Positions 1-7,646 of a DNA stretch of 21,182 bases are shown here, in pieces (position 1 is the first letter of the stretch; every line of letters starts with the position of its first letter). A program made the position numbers and the translations under genes. The notes below the pieces were generated by a model. That model did no database searches and was not told where the DNA came from. It worked only from the letters and a program-made list of their open reading frames with translations. This DNA comes from a virus, in the IMG/VR virus record IMGVR_UViG_3300039191_000483, positions 7,638-28,819 of that record; one strand, 5' to 3'.

Positions 1-502
1 ATAATTCAAATAGTTTATCAAAAAATCCAGCTTCACCAAACGCCCCACCATGAAATACTGAGATAATTGCATTTGCCTCATCTTGGGTGATTTTCTTAAC
101 ATAAATTTCAGATAACATTTCATCACCATTATCATAAAATAACTCTTCGTTAGTTCCGAAATACCATTCTATTTCCTCATCATAATCCTCAGCTGTTTTG
201 ATAATATCTTTAAACGTTCCAGCATCAATAATACGCCATTCAGACATATCAAATTCATCGGCATAATTTACGTTAGCAGTTAATAACAGTTGTTGGTCAT
301 CATCCATTTTCTTTACTGATTCAATGTCTGCTGAGTTTTCACCCATATCCGCTTCCTCTTTTATTTCATCAAGTAATATATCAGCAAGAACACCAACATA
401 CTTTTATCTGTTATCTTCACCTTCACCAACTAATACTAAAGGGTTCTCAGATTCAACTGTAACTCCCCATTCTTTAATAACTTCTAATAATTCTTGTTCC
501 AT
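1..502 (-). pseudogene. unknown acidic protein, interrupted by in-frame TAA, 3' end outside window
   Basis: I do not recognise the protein. Reading leftward from the ATG at 502-500 there are 32 good codons (MEQELLEVIKEWGVTVES...), then TAA at 406-404. The same frame then stays open for about 134 more codons to the window edge. The downstream part is acidic, with segments such as MSEWRIIDAGTFKDII and EIEWYFGTNEELFYDNGDE. Both parts have similar composition and sit in one frame, so they look like one gene split by a stop. A shorter gene could start at the ATG at 346-344 (MGENSADIES). The start at 502 lies 8 nt after the stop of the repeat-protein gene, which fits the operon spacing seen elsewhere. 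Whether the TAA is a mutation, an assembly error or a read-through site cannot be told from sequence. Confidence 0.6.
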
Positions 503-510
503 TGTTTTAT

Positions 511-1116
511 TTATTTATAATCTTTAGTTTTAATATGTAAACCGCCTTTATACCACCTCTTAATACCGTTTGGGTATATCATAGCTGGCTTATCTCCATC
601 CCTGTGTAATTCACCATTTTGGTACCAATGCTTATAACCATCATAACCAATAACAGCTGGTTTGTCCCCATCCCTGTGTAGTAAGCCATTCTGATACCAA
701 TACTTACTTCCATTAGCCGTTATAACAGCTGGCTTATCTCCATCCCTGTGTAATTCACCATTTTGGTACCAAGCTTTACCCCCATCAGTTCTTATTATAG
801 CTGGTTTATCTCCTTCACGGTGTAATTTATCATGCTTATACCATTGCTTGGTTCCATTAGCCGTTATAACAGCTGGTTTGTCCCCATCCCTATGTAATTC
901 ACCATGTTTAACCCAAGCTTTACCCCCATCAGTTCTTATTAGAGCTGGCTTATCTCCATCTCGGTGGTGTAACCCATGCTTATACCAAGACTTAGTACCA
1001 TATTCATCAATGATTGGATTGTCATCCATATCATGATTATGATACTCACCATTGATATCAAAATAGTCAGATTCACCATCAGCATAGGTCATATGATATG
1101 TTTTATCATTAACCAT
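511..1116 (-). CDS. WYxxGxLHRDGDKPA 24-residue repeat protein (MORN-like), paralogue 1
   Basis: This 201-aa protein has a conserved leader (residues 1-43, including MTYADGESDYFDINGEYHNH) followed by six exact 24-residue repeats (residues 44-187) and a partial seventh ending in KTKDYK. Each repeat reads roughly WY[KQ][HN]GxLHR[DE]GDKPAxI then a variable x-G-x-K segment. Related tryptophan/glycine repeats, akin to MORN-repeat variants, are found in many bacteria and large DNA viruses; their role is poorly defined, and they may form an elongated beta-hairpin stack. There is no signal peptide or membrane segment. The gene starts 7 nt after the RNase R stop and is the longest of three paralogues in this window (others at 5263-5571 and 18586-19068). 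Confidence 0.85.
   Translation of the reverse strand: MVNDKTYHMTYADGESDYFDINGEYHNHDMDDNPIIDEYGTKSWYKHGLHHRDGDKPALIRTDGGKAWVKHGELHRDGDKPAVITANGTKQWYKHDKLHREGDKPAIIRTDGGKAWYQNGELHRDGDKPAVITANGSKYWYQNGLLHRDGDKPAVIGYDGYKHWYQNGELHRDGDKPAMIYPNGIKRWYKGGLHIKTKDYK
556..987 (-). repeat. six in-frame 72-bp tandem repeats within the repeat-protein gene
   Basis: Six 72-bp units encode the 24-residue repeats. The conserved DNA core of each unit, on the plus strand, is close to agctggcttatctccatcc. Units differ mainly in the codons before each tryptophan. A 40-nt stretch at 693-732 is identical to one in the distant paralogue at 18609-18648, which suggests exchange between loci. Confidence 0.85.
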
Positions 1117-1123
1117 CTTTAAA

Positions 1124-3067
1124 CTAATCTATCCAGAGGAATAAACCATCAATTGTTTTACGTTCAACATCAACTGCCTTAATAGTAATGTTAACCTTAT
1201 CACCTAATCGAACAACTCGACCCGTGTTATAACCTTTTATTTGGTGTTTATCTAATTCAGCAATATATGTATCGCCACCTATTTCAGATATCCTAACCAT
1301 ACATTCTGAACCAACATCTGGCATTTCAACGAACATACCATAATCGGTTATTGAACTTACAACACCTTTATAGACTTTACCAATTTTATCTTCCATATAA
1401 ATGCACTGCATATACTTGATAGAATCTCTTGAAGCTTTCTGTGCTTTCCTTTCCCTTTCGGACAAGTGTTTACACCTACCTTCAAGTCTTGAAGTGTTTG
1501 TTTCAGTCTTGTTCTCTAAATACCTTCCAAGCATTCTATGAACAATCACATCTGGATATCTTCTAATTGGAGATGTGAAATGTGAATAATGTTCAAAACC
1601 TAAACCATAATGTCCAATGTCCTCAGCAGTATATACTGCTTTTTGCATTGTTCTTATGACTAAGTTACTAATTATATTTTCCTCAGATGTACCTTTAACA
1701 TCATCTAATAGTTGATTAAGTGTGTTTGTTATCTCAACTGGATTATTCAACTTAATATCATATTCCAATGGACGGATAAACTCTTTCAAAGCAACTAGCT
1801 TCTCCATGTTAGGTTCATCGTGAGCTCTATTAACACAAGCACCTTTACTCTTAAGATATTGTGCAACCCTTCTGTTTGCCAGAAGCATATACTCTTCGAT
1901 TAACTTATTAGCATCCTTTGAGACCTTGAAGTCAATACCGATTGGTTGACTATCCTCATCCAATCTAAACCTAACCTCACGCTTATCAAATGATATTGAA
2001 CCACGAGTGAATCGCTTAGCTCTCATCTTCTTAGCTGTTTTATCTAGGTTAAGAACTGCTTGGTGTAACATTCCACTTGATACCATATCCTTCGGTAGAT
2101 TACCAAGCCCAACATTCTCTAAATTTGGATTTTCAATAATCTCTTGTGCTTCTTCATAGGTAAATCTATGGTTTGAGTGAATCACAGTCCTTCCGAACCA
2201 CTCATTCAACACATGTCCATTTTGGTCAAGTGTAAAGACTGCGGAGAAACATAACTTATCTTCATGTGGTCTCAATGAACATACACCGTTTGATAATCTC
2301 TCTGGAAGCATTGGTACCACCCTATCAACTAGATAGATTGACGTACCTCTTTTATATGCTTCCTTATCCAAAGAAGTGTCTGGCCTTACATAATGTGAGA
2401 CATCAGCAATGTGAACACCAACTTGCATTTTACCATTCACCCATTCAACACTCAAAGCATCATCAAAATCCTTTGCGGTTTCTGGGTCAATAGTGAATGT
2501 TAATACATCGCGCATGTCTCTACGCTTAGCTATTTCATCCTCTGGAATCTCCGTTGATATGATATTAGCTTCTGCTTCAACATATTCATCAAACTTGTAT
2601 GGTAAATCATACTCATGTAATATGGAATGAATTTCAGCTTCATTCTCACCAGCATTACCTAATACTTCAAGTATTTTACCATTAGGTGATTTAGCATCAT
2701 CTTTCCAATTGGTAATTTTACCAACAGCTTTTTGACCATCTTCACCACCTTTTAATTTACTAAGTGGTATGAATATATCAATCGGCATTTTATTTGAATC
2801 TGGAACTAGGAATGCATATCTATCTGAAACTTGTAAAGTTCCAACAAATTCATCCTTAAATCTTTCCAAGACCTCTATAATTTTACCTTCCATTGGTCTT
2901 CCCTTACCTACAATGACTTCAATCATTACTTGGTCAAGGTGTAAAGCTTTGTTAGTATTTTTTTTGTGAATGTAGATGTCTTTTGGTAAGTCATCACTCA
3001 CAAGGTAAGCTGAACCACTTGCGTTCATACTTAATCTTCCTTCTATTTTATCTCCTATTTTTATCAT
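1124..3067 (-). CDS. rnr: RNase R / RNase II-family 3'-5' exoribonuclease
   Basis: This is a processive 3'-to-5' exoribonuclease of the RNB family (647 aa). Residues 1-170 resemble the two cold-shock OB-folds. The RNB catalytic block contains DPETAKDFDDAL at about 194-205, with all four metal-binding aspartates (194, 200, 202, 203). It also has SNGVCSLRPHEDKLCFS and the hallmark HFTSPIRRYPDVIVHR with its catalytic arginines. A C-terminal S1 domain (GVVSSITDYGMFVEM) follows. It is shorter than E. coli RNase R (about 813 aa) because the N-terminal helix-turn-helix and the basic C-terminal tail are missing. The gene ends with TAG, so TAG is a true stop in this genome. It lies in an operon between an unknown charged protein and a repeat protein. 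In a phage it could degrade host mRNA, recycle nucleotides or help remodel RNA; that role is inferred. Confidence 0.95.
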   Translation of the reverse strand: MIKIGDKIEGRLSMNASGSAYLVSDDLPKDIYIHKKNTNKALHLDQVMIEVIVGKGRPMEGKIIEVLERFKDEFVGTLQVSDRYAFLVPDSNKMPIDIFIPLSKLKGGEDGQKAVGKITNWKDDAKSPNGKILEVLGNAGENEAEIHSILHEYDLPYKFDEYVEAEANIISTEIPEDEIAKRRDMRDVLTFTIDPETAKDFDDALSVEWVNGKMQVGVHIADVSHYVRPDTSLDKEAYKRGTSIYLVDRVVPMLPERLSNGVCSLRPHEDKLCFSAVFTLDQNGHVLNEWFGRTVIHSNHRFTYEEAQEIIENPNLENVGLGNLPKDMVSSGMLHQAVLNLDKTAKKMRAKRFTRGSISFDKREVRFRLDEDSQPIGIDFKVSKDANKLIEEYMLLANRRVAQYLKSKGACVNRAHDEPNMEKLVALKEFIRPLEYDIKLNNPVEITNTLNQLLDDVKGTSEENIISNLVIRTMQKAVYTAEDIGHYGLGFEHYSHFTSPIRRYPDVIVHRMLGRYLENKTETNTSRLEGRCKHLSERERKAQKASRDSIKYMQCIYMEDKIGKVYKGVVSSITDYGMFVEMPDVGSECMVRISEIGGDTYIAELDKHQIKGYNTGRVVRLGDKVNITIKAVDVERKTIDGLFLWID

Positions 3068-3078
3068 TAATTTTATTT

Positions 3079-3813
3079 TTATACACTATAGTATTCTCTA
3101 TATCTATTAAATGTTTCTAAATCCATATGACTAATTGTATGCGTTGGGATACCTGATATGTTTGATATCCTACGCATAATACTATCTATTGGATTATTTA
3201 TTTGTCCACGAAGGTCTCTGATACGTTCCTCTTCTCTTCTACGCATTTGTTCTCTACGTTCCTCTTCCCTCTGTCTACTTCGATTCTCATCAATAAATCG
3301 TTCAAGGTCAAGATTATTGAGGTTGTTATCTTGACCTCTAGTAAAATTTAGACCATTCAAATCTAATATTTCCTCATCCTCCAATATAATATCATCGTCA
3401 TCATCGTCATCGATACTTGTATTATCGAATAGAGCACCGTTATAGTCTTTACATATGAAGTTAAACTCTCTATTAGTTATACCATCAATAATTGTATCTT
3501 CGGTATATATCTTCACAAGTTCATCATATATGTCACCATCAGCATCTTTAATTATAGAATCAATATAACTTTTTAAATGTTCACCATCGATTAATTTATA
3601 AAAGGTAACGTCTTTTTTTGAGCCATCAATATTACGATACATAATTAAATCATAATCATTAATATTGTTATCTGGAAAATAATATAAAGCATTACTTATA
3701 GCTTCAACTTTATTATAACATCCAGTGTTTATCAAATAACCATATGCTTTTATAAAAGTTGTAATTTCTTTCCTTTTAAAGATTTCTTTAAGTCCTTTAT
3801 CGACTAATTTCAT
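3079..3813 (-). CDS. unknown protein with poly-Asp tract and charged coiled-coil segment
   Basis: Function not recognised. I place the start at the ATG at 3813-3811 (MKLVDKGLKEIFKRKE), 4 nt after the upstream stop, giving 244 aa. An upstream ATG at 3915 would overlap the preceding gene by almost 100 nt. The N-terminal ~140 residues look globular. A run of seven aspartates (DDDDDDD) and more acidic residues follow, then an Arg/Glu-rich stretch (REEERREQMRRREEER) likely to form a helix or coiled coil, and a short C-terminal tail. The alternation of strongly acidic and strongly charged helical parts is typical of scaffolding or interaction proteins, but that is only suggestive. Confidence 0.75.
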   Translation of the reverse strand: MKLVDKGLKEIFKRKEITTFIKAYGYLINTGCYNKVEAISNALYYFPDNNINDYDLIMYRNIDGSKKDVTFYKLIDGEHLKSYIDSIIKDADGDIYDELVKIYTEDTIIDGITNREFNFICKDYNGALFDNTSIDDDDDDDIILEDEEILDLNGLNFTRGQDNNLNNLDLERFIDENRSRQREEERREQMRRREEERIRDLRGQINNPIDSIMRRISNISGIPTHTISHMDLETFNRYREYYSV

Positions 3814-3817
3814 TTCA

Positions 3818-4705
3818 TTACTTATTATCTTTAACGTTATTGTACTCGATATAGATGTAATCCTTACGACTATCCATCCATTCAACTGTTTTATTGTAAA
3901 CATCATCACACACATCTAATGAGCCTAATGAAAATTTGCGTGATGGTTTAACCTCACCCAAATTAGGTTCAACTAATTCTATACCTCTACTTGGATTTTT
4001 AATAAAGACTTGTTTACCTCTACGCTTCATCCATACACCATCTCTATCTGGTGGTAAACCAATTTTCCTATCTTTAGGTGGCTCTGGTGGCTCTGGTGGC
4101 TCTGGAGCAATATAGCCTTCAATATTAATACCTTTGAATCTATGAATATGTTTATCAAAATTATCTTTATTATTAAGAATATAATCCCGTAACAACCTAT
4201 TATGCCAAGTACAGTCATGTTTATTACGAGCAATTGATGTATTATTTTTATCAATCATACTAACATGTGAGGATAATAACTCTTTGAATTTATCGAAAAT
4301 CTCTTTAAACCCTTCAAATTGACCATTCCTCCCATAATCCTCATTAATTTGATATCTCATGTTAATCTCTCCAATCGATATGACGATAGTAGTATTCTCA
4401 TAAGGATAATTTGAAAAATGTCTAAAATCATCTCTCAAATTAAAAACATTAAACTGAATTCTTTTCTCAATATCAATTAATATGTTAATACATTCATCAA
4501 GATTCTTAGGTTCAACATCCCTATACTCCATGTATAGAGTGTAACCAATATCATTGTAATTAACATTGTCCTTCTGAAAAATAGGTTGGGTAGAGTCAAT
4601 GGCAATGATTTTCTTTTGTTCCATTCCATTCTCATCAACCCCAGCGTCAACTGTTACTGTTTTAATATATGATGGTCCAAATTCTGATGTACAATTACAA
4701 CTCAT
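3818..4705 (-). CDS. unknown protein with PEPPEPPEPP hinge
   Basis: This 295-aa protein has no family I recognise. It starts MSCNCTSEFGPSYIKT and has a predicted globular region up to about residue 200. A proline-rich hinge (APEPPEPPEPPKDRK) follows, then a basic C-terminal domain with WMKRRGKQVFIKNPSRG. The hinge comes from three perfect 9-nt repeats at 4077-4103. The start overlaps the stop of the upstream metallopeptidase gene in an ATGA, which suggests translational coupling and perhaps a shared process. The gene and the next one downstream are separated by only 4 nt. Confidence 0.75.
   Translation of the reverse strand: MSCNCTSEFGPSYIKTVTVDAGVDENGMEQKKIIAIDSTQPIFQKDNVNYNDIGYTLYMEYRDVEPKNLDECINILIDIEKRIQFNVFNLRDDFRHFSNYPYENTTIVISIGEINMRYQINEDYGRNGQFEGFKEIFDKFKELLSSHVSMIDKNNTSIARNKHDCTWHNRLLRDYILNNKDNFDKHIHRFKGINIEGYIAPEPPEPPEPPKDRKIGLPPDRDGVWMKRRGKQVFIKNPSRGIELVEPNLGEVKPSRKFSLGSLDVCDDVYNKTVEWMDSRKDYIYIEYNNVKDNK
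4077..4103 (-). repeat. 3 x 9-nt tandem repeat encoding Pro-Glu-Pro hinge
   Basis: Three perfect copies of ggtggctct (plus strand) encode the PEPPEPPEPP linker. Such a tract can change length by slippage without changing frame. Confidence 0.8.
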
Positions 4706-5202
4706 ACCAATAAACTTTCACCCATTTTTTTATAGTTATCAAGGTCGAAATCTATCTTACCAAACATTGCATCTTTAATCTTAGGTTTATATTGCTCTTG
4801 TATAATTGAGTTTTCCAAACCTTGGGAGTAAGGTGCTTCTTCTCCGTTAACAATATAAAACATTAGACATGCATAACGGTCAGCTATTATTTCCTCTTGA
4901 ATAATATGATTAACAAATTCTTTAAAGTCAGAACTGGATAATTTATTAATATGAAAATCGGAACCGATTTTATTAATTCTCTTATAATGTGCCAATTCAT
5001 GTAAGGCAACATAATAAAAGAATTCAACTCCGTTTCTAAAACAGTTCGTATTAATATAGATTTTCTCATGCGTTGTAAATCCACCAACACCTAAAACCAT
5101 AGGAGCTATTAATACATCAACACCTTCATATAAATCTAGCAAGAAATCAATGTTTAAACCATTATCTCCATGCGTATCGAAAAATTCTTTTAATGTTATC
5201 AT
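4702..5202 (-). CDS. HExxH zinc metallopeptidase-like protein (ImmA/IrrE-like)
   Basis: Residues 68-72 form the zinc-binding motif HELAH, and EEIIADRYA at 103-111 supplies the expected third ligand in an E-x-x-AD helix. This arrangement is seen in ImmA/IrrE (M78) and other small gluzincin-like peptidases. At 166 aa it is about the size of a lone peptidase domain, with no helix-turn-helix or membrane segment. I chose the ATG at 5202-5200 (MITLKEFFD): the ATG at 5217 lies upstream of, and overlaps, the promoter -7 element at 5207-5214. The gene is the first of its operon, and its promoter is 4 nt upstream of this start. ImmA-type enzymes cleave repressors. Here the target is unknown, and a role in host or phage regulation is only inferred. 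Confidence 0.8.
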   Translation of the reverse strand: MITLKEFFDTHGDNGLNIDFLLDLYEGVDVLIAPMVLGVGGFTTHEKIYINTNCFRNGVEFFYYVALHELAHYKRINKIGSDFHINKLSSSDFKEFVNHIIQEEIIADRYACLMFYIVNGEEAPYSQGLENSIIQEQYKPKIKDAMFGKIDFDLDNYKKMGESLLV

Positions 5203-5206
5203 ACCA

Positions 5207-5237
5207 CAAATATACAAATTAATTAACTACTATGCAA
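5207..5237 (-). promoter_or_regulatory. Bacteroidota-type promoter for the metallopeptidase operon
   Basis: On the minus strand TTG (5237-5235) is followed by 20 nt and TATATTTG (5214-5207), which matches TTTG-N~20-TAnnTTTG. Only 4 nt separate it from the ATG at 5202. It lies directly downstream of an intrinsic terminator, as expected for a new transcription unit. Confidence 0.8.
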
Positions 5238-5264
5238 GAAAAAACCCTCAAAATTTGAGGGTTT
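5236..5264 (-). terminator. intrinsic terminator after repeat-protein paralogue 2
   Basis: A perfect 11-bp inverted repeat (aaaccctcaaa at 5242-5252 and tttgagggttt at 5254-5264) is followed, on the minus strand, by a T-rich tail (TTTTTTCTT). It overlaps the stop codon of the gene ending at 5263. This is the clearest rho-independent terminator in the window. Confidence 0.88.
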
Positions 5265-5571
5265 ATTTGATTTCAACTCTAATGCGTAAGCCATTCTGAT
5301 ACCAATACTTACTTCCATCAGCATATATAACCGCTGGCTTATCTCCATCTCGGTGTAGTAAAGCATTCTGATACCAAGACTTACCCCCATTAGGGTATAT
5401 CAGAGCTGGTTTATCATCATCTCTGTGTAATTGACCATGCTTATACCAAGACTTCCATTGAAGTATATCAATAATTGGTTCATCTAATTCATGATTATGG
5501 TACTCACCATTGATATCAAAATAGTCAGATTGACCATCGGCATAAATCATTTGTATTGGTTTATCAACCAT
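5263..5571 (-). CDS. WYxxGxLHRDGDKPA repeat protein, paralogue 2 (short)
   Basis: This 102-aa paralogue has the same leader as the other two copies (MIYADGQSDYFDINGEYHNH), two full 24-residue repeats (SWYKHGQLHRDDDKPAL and SWYQNALLHRDGDKPAV) and a partial third (WYQNGLRIRVEIK). The end of the third repeat is altered, as if truncated or recombined. I start it at the ATG at 5571-5569 (MVDKPIQM), which aligns with the other copies. This start overlaps the upstream zinc-motif gene by 8 nt. The stop lies inside the terminator hairpin, so this is the last gene of a long operon. Function unknown; see the paralogue at 511-1116. Confidence 0.82.
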   Translation of the reverse strand: MVDKPIQMIYADGQSDYFDINGEYHNHELDEPIIDILQWKSWYKHGQLHRDDDKPALIYPNGGKSWYQNALLHRDGDKPAVIYADGSKYWYQNGLRIRVEIK

Positions 5572-5806
5572 TTCTAGATTTAATACGATTAACAACCTCC
5601 ATTATAATATCATAACTAGCTGGGTCATCCTCTTTAATTTGATTTAATTCAAGAGACGATAATGGTTTTAGATTCAGTTCTTCGTCAAACTTATTGATAG
5701 CAGCACATTCGAAACATATTGAAATATCGTTAGGTTTAGGTGCATCATCGTGGTCAACACCAGTGGCACCATTTACTTCTGATTTACATTCTGGACAAAT
5801 TCTCAT
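5564..5806 (-). CDS. small zinc-binding protein (CxxC...CxxC)
   Basis: This 80-aa protein has two cysteine pairs, CPEC near residue 4 and CFEC near residue 31, which would bind one zinc ion as a zinc ribbon. A helical C-terminal half (LSSLELNQIKEDDPASYD) follows. Small proteins with this layout (CP.C..., a P..ND/GDI..C..C motif, then a helical tail) are common in phages and have no assigned role. The start lies 3 nt after the stop of a 31-residue membrane peptide. The end overlaps the next gene by 8 nt. Confidence 0.8.
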   Translation of the reverse strand: MRICPECKSEVNGATGVDHDDAPKPNDISICFECAAINKFDEELNLKPLSSLELNQIKEDDPASYDIIMEVVNRIKSRNG

Positions 5807-5809
5807 AAT

Positions 5810-5905
5810 TTAACTTTTTAATGCTAATGCAATAGTAACACCAATCAATAACCATAAAGGAAATAACATTATGATAGTTGTTAATATTTCATCTAATTTT
5901 TTCAT
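5810..5905 (-). CDS. 31-residue single-pass membrane peptide
   Basis: From the ATG at 5905-5903, a 31-codon ORF encodes a charged start (MKKLDEIL), one hydrophobic segment (TTIIMLFPLWLLIGVTIAL) and a short ALKS tail, ending at TAA 5812-5810. It fits exactly between two genes: 5 nt after the upstream TGA and 3 nt before the next ATG. That spacing argues it is real rather than a gap. Short membrane peptides of this kind in phages can act on the host envelope, on lysis timing or as inhibitors; nothing here shows which. Confidence 0.72.
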   Translation of the reverse strand: MKKLDEILTTIIMLFPLWLLIGVTIALALKS

Positions 5906-5910
5906 AATAA

Positions 5911-6255
5911 TCAGTCTTCAACAATTGTAACTTCTAGTTTTTCATCATCAAATTCATATGCTGATACAAAATTTAATTCAATGCCAAGACTACCATCTAA
6001 TCTAACAAAACCTTCATTTTGTTCAAACTCCCTTTTAATACCATATAAGTTATAATTGTATGTACTAGCTACTTTAATAACTTCCATCGCATATTTCTTC
6101 ATAACTTCATCTATTGGGTCCGCTTCTTTATCGTAATCCCATAGGAAGAAATCAATATTTTCTTGTGCAATTTCTTTTGTGAATTTATTAGTATCGACCT
6201 TAAAACAAGCTTGAGCTTCATTTAAATCGTAATCAAATGTATAGTGTTTAATCAT
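5911..6255 (-). CDS. small acidic protein, DUF2528-like
   Basis: This 114-aa protein starts MIKHYTFDYDLNEAQACFKVD and ends in an acidic strand (FDDEKLEVTIVED). The pattern of a beta N-terminus, a helical middle (EVMKKYAMEVIKVAS) and a YGIKREFEQNEGFVRLDGSLGIEL stretch is reminiscent of DUF2528 proteins found in phages and plasmids. I give that family name from memory of the pattern, not from a search. No catalytic motif is visible. The gene is mid-operon between an unknown gene and the 31-residue membrane peptide. Confidence 0.75.
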   Translation of the reverse strand: MIKHYTFDYDLNEAQACFKVDTNKFTKEIAQENIDFFLWDYDKEADPIDEVMKKYAMEVIKVASTYNYNLYGIKREFEQNEGFVRLDGSLGIELNFVSAYEFDDEKLEVTIVED

Positions 6256-6275
6256 ATCTAAAAATTTTATTGATA

Positions 6276-6575
6276 TTAGTTTTTATATTTGAAATTTTTC
6301 AAAAAGAAAAGCTCACTAACTACATTGAAATAAATCTCACCATTTGGTTCAGTATATTTTAACAGATAACAATCTTCCTTATTTCGAATGAAAAGTTTTT
6401 CACCACTTTGACCTATCACATAATAAGTTGGTTCTTCTGGCTCTTCATTAAATCTATCATGGAAATTACCAGTAGGTTTCCATCCTTTTGATAGACTTAC
6501 ACCATCGATATCTTGAATATTATCACCATCGATTTGGATTGCTTCTACTTTTACAAGTGATATACATTCTTTCAT
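6276..6575 (-). CDS. small phage protein of the 'VEAIQ...E.F' type
   Basis: This 99-aa protein starts at the ATG at 6575-6573 (MKECISLVKVEAIQIDG), one base after the upstream TAA (TAA-T-ATG). That junction recurs in this genome, so I prefer it to an ATG at 6623 that overlaps the previous gene. Its opening (VEAIQIDGDNIQDI) and closing (GEIYFNVVSELFFLKNF) segments resemble the widespread small phage proteins that begin 'V.A.Q..G.N...I' and end '.GE.Y.V..E.F...F'. The role of that group is unknown. Confidence 0.75.
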   Translation of the reverse strand: MKECISLVKVEAIQIDGDNIQDIDGVSLSKGWKPTGNFHDRFNEEPEEPTYYVIGQSGEKLFIRNKEDCYLLKYTEPNGEIYFNVVSELFFLKNFKYKN

Positions 6576-6576
6576 A

Positions 6577-6699
6577 TTATTTAACTCTTTTAATGAATCT
6601 AAAATTACCTTCACTAATCTCATACACTCCTATGACTTTTAAGTCATAGTAAGTGCATAAGATACCGTCAGGTGATATATAAATAAATTCTGTAGACAT
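6577..6699 (-). CDS. 40-residue hypothetical protein
   Basis: The ORF runs from the ATG at 6699-6697 (MSTEFIYISPDGILCTYYD) to TAA at 6579-6577. A longer version from 6834 would overlap the HAD gene out of frame by over 130 nt and is rejected. The start lies one base after the HAD stop (TAA-T-ATG), and the stop lies one base before the next ATG. The tight packing on both sides supports a real gene. It looks like a small beta-rich protein with a basic C-terminus (FRFIKRVK). Function unknown. Confidence 0.65.
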   Translation of the reverse strand: MSTEFIYISPDGILCTYYDLKVIGVYEISEGNFRFIKRVK

Positions 6700-6700
6700 A

Positions 6701-7237
6701 TTAAGGTGTTTCACCATGATGTTCACCAAGTACGTGGTTAATCTTGAACTCATCAAGTTTACCCTCAGTAACCATTCTATCACCCCATTCTTGGAATCTT
6801 GGAATATGTTCATCTCTGTCATCCCACATCTCAATACTCCTTACATCTGGATATTCTTTTAAAAGTTTCTCCATTCGGTACATCTTGTTCTCACCAGTCT
6901 CACCTTTATTGTTATGAAAGTACAAATCGAACTCAAGACCATGTGAGTCAAGAATCTTTTTAACAGCTTCTTCCAAAGGCTTTTTAGCTCTCCTTCCAGT
7001 AAGCATAATGTTAAGTACACCTTCGACATTTCTATACTTTTCATAATCCTTTATAACACTTGGAAGTGTTGGATTTTCAAATATATCCATGTCAAGAGAC
7101 TCAACTTTACTCCACCATCCGATGTGTGGCCATTCTTTTCCAGTCTTCTCCTTGAAGATTGGCTTCCCTTCTTCTGGTAAAGTAGTATCTACTAGCGTAC
7201 CATCAAAATCCCATATTTTAATCTTTGTGTATTTCAT
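6701..7237 (-). CDS. HAD-superfamily phosphatase, 'Swiss Army Knife RNA repair' HAD type
   Basis: The catalytic motif WDFDGTLVDT (Asp10 nucleophile, Asp12 acid/base) lies at the N-terminus. It is followed by a WW motif (GWWSKVESLD), motif II NIMLTGRR, GLEFDLYFHN, and the motif IV-like MWDDRDEHIPRFQEWG. This set, with WW, LTGR, GL.FD and .DDR.EHI..F, matches the HAD domain of proteins named 'Swiss Army Knife RNA repair-like', predicted to remove terminal phosphates from RNA ends. The 178-aa protein starts at ATG 7237-7235 (MKYTKIKIWDF), 4 nt after the upstream TAA; an ATG at 7252 would overlap the upstream gene. RNA-end repair would fit with Thg1 elsewhere in the window, but no RNA ligase is visible here. 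The family call is good; the substrate is inferred. Confidence 0.85.
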   Translation of the reverse strand: MKYTKIKIWDFDGTLVDTTLPEEGKPIFKEKTGKEWPHIGWWSKVESLDMDIFENPTLPSVIKDYEKYRNVEGVLNIMLTGRRAKKPLEEAVKKILDSHGLEFDLYFHNNKGETGENKMYRMEKLLKEYPDVRSIEMWDDRDEHIPRFQEWGDRMVTEGKLDEFKINHVLGEHHGETP

Positions 7238-7241
7238 AATC

Positions 7242-7646
7242 TTATTTTCCATACCAGCAATAAACTGGTCTAATTGCTACAATTGAATAACTATCACCAT
7301 CTACTTGACCCCAATCCTCAGTGTAAACTCTAAACCCTCTTTTATTATGACCATCATGTGACATATTAATATCCCATTTCCCAAGGGTGGGGAACTTCTC
7401 TCCTTCTTCTGACTTCAACCACTTCCATACAATGTCAGTAATTTCGTCTGAACTTAATGGAACTGGAAACTTGTTAGCACCAGATGAATCAGACCAATAA
7501 AGAATAAAACCTTTCTTCGGGTCAATCTTCCAAGCGGCAACTGTTTGCTCTTTATCATCATGATATTGACTCATAAGAGCAAGCTTTATAGTTGCAAGTA
7601 GTTGTCCTTTACTACTACCGTTTACATTGAAAACTATATTATCCAT
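7242..7646 (-). CDS. unknown 134-aa protein
   Basis: Function not recognised. The protein starts MDNIVFNVNGSSKGQLLATI with a helix likely at residues 12-30, then FILYWSDSSGANKFPVPL, an acidic helical stretch (SDEITDIVWKWLKSEEGEK) and a C-terminal beta-rich part (DGDSYSIVAIRPVYCWYGK). It has no membrane segment and no obvious metal site. The start overlaps the stop of the tRNA-binding protein gene (TAATG), so translation of the two is probably coupled. That pairing is the only hint to function. Confidence 0.72.
   Translation of the reverse strand: MDNIVFNVNGSSKGQLLATIKLALMSQYHDDKEQTVAAWKIDPKKGFILYWSDSSGANKFPVPLSSDEITDIVWKWLKSEEGEKFPTLGKWDINMSHDGHNKRGFRVYTEDWGQVDGDSYSIVAIRPVYCWYGK

Noticed and set aside
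556-987. Regular ~72-bp repeats that could suggest a CRISPR-like array
   Set aside because: The units are in frame, encode 24-residue repeats with no spacers of constant size between identical repeats, and sit inside a clear gene.
3814-3915. Upstream start (MCVMMFTIKQ) for the poly-Asp protein
   Set aside because: It would overlap the preceding gene by about 100 nt; the ATG at 3813 sits 4 nt after that gene's stop.
5203-5217. Upstream ATG (MYICG) for the metallopeptidase
   Set aside because: It overlaps the promoter -7 box and would lie upstream of the expected transcription start.
6577-6834. 85-codon version of the small gene before 6577
   Set aside because: The extra 45 codons lie out of frame over the end of the HAD gene; the ATG at 6699 gives the usual TAA-T-ATG junction.
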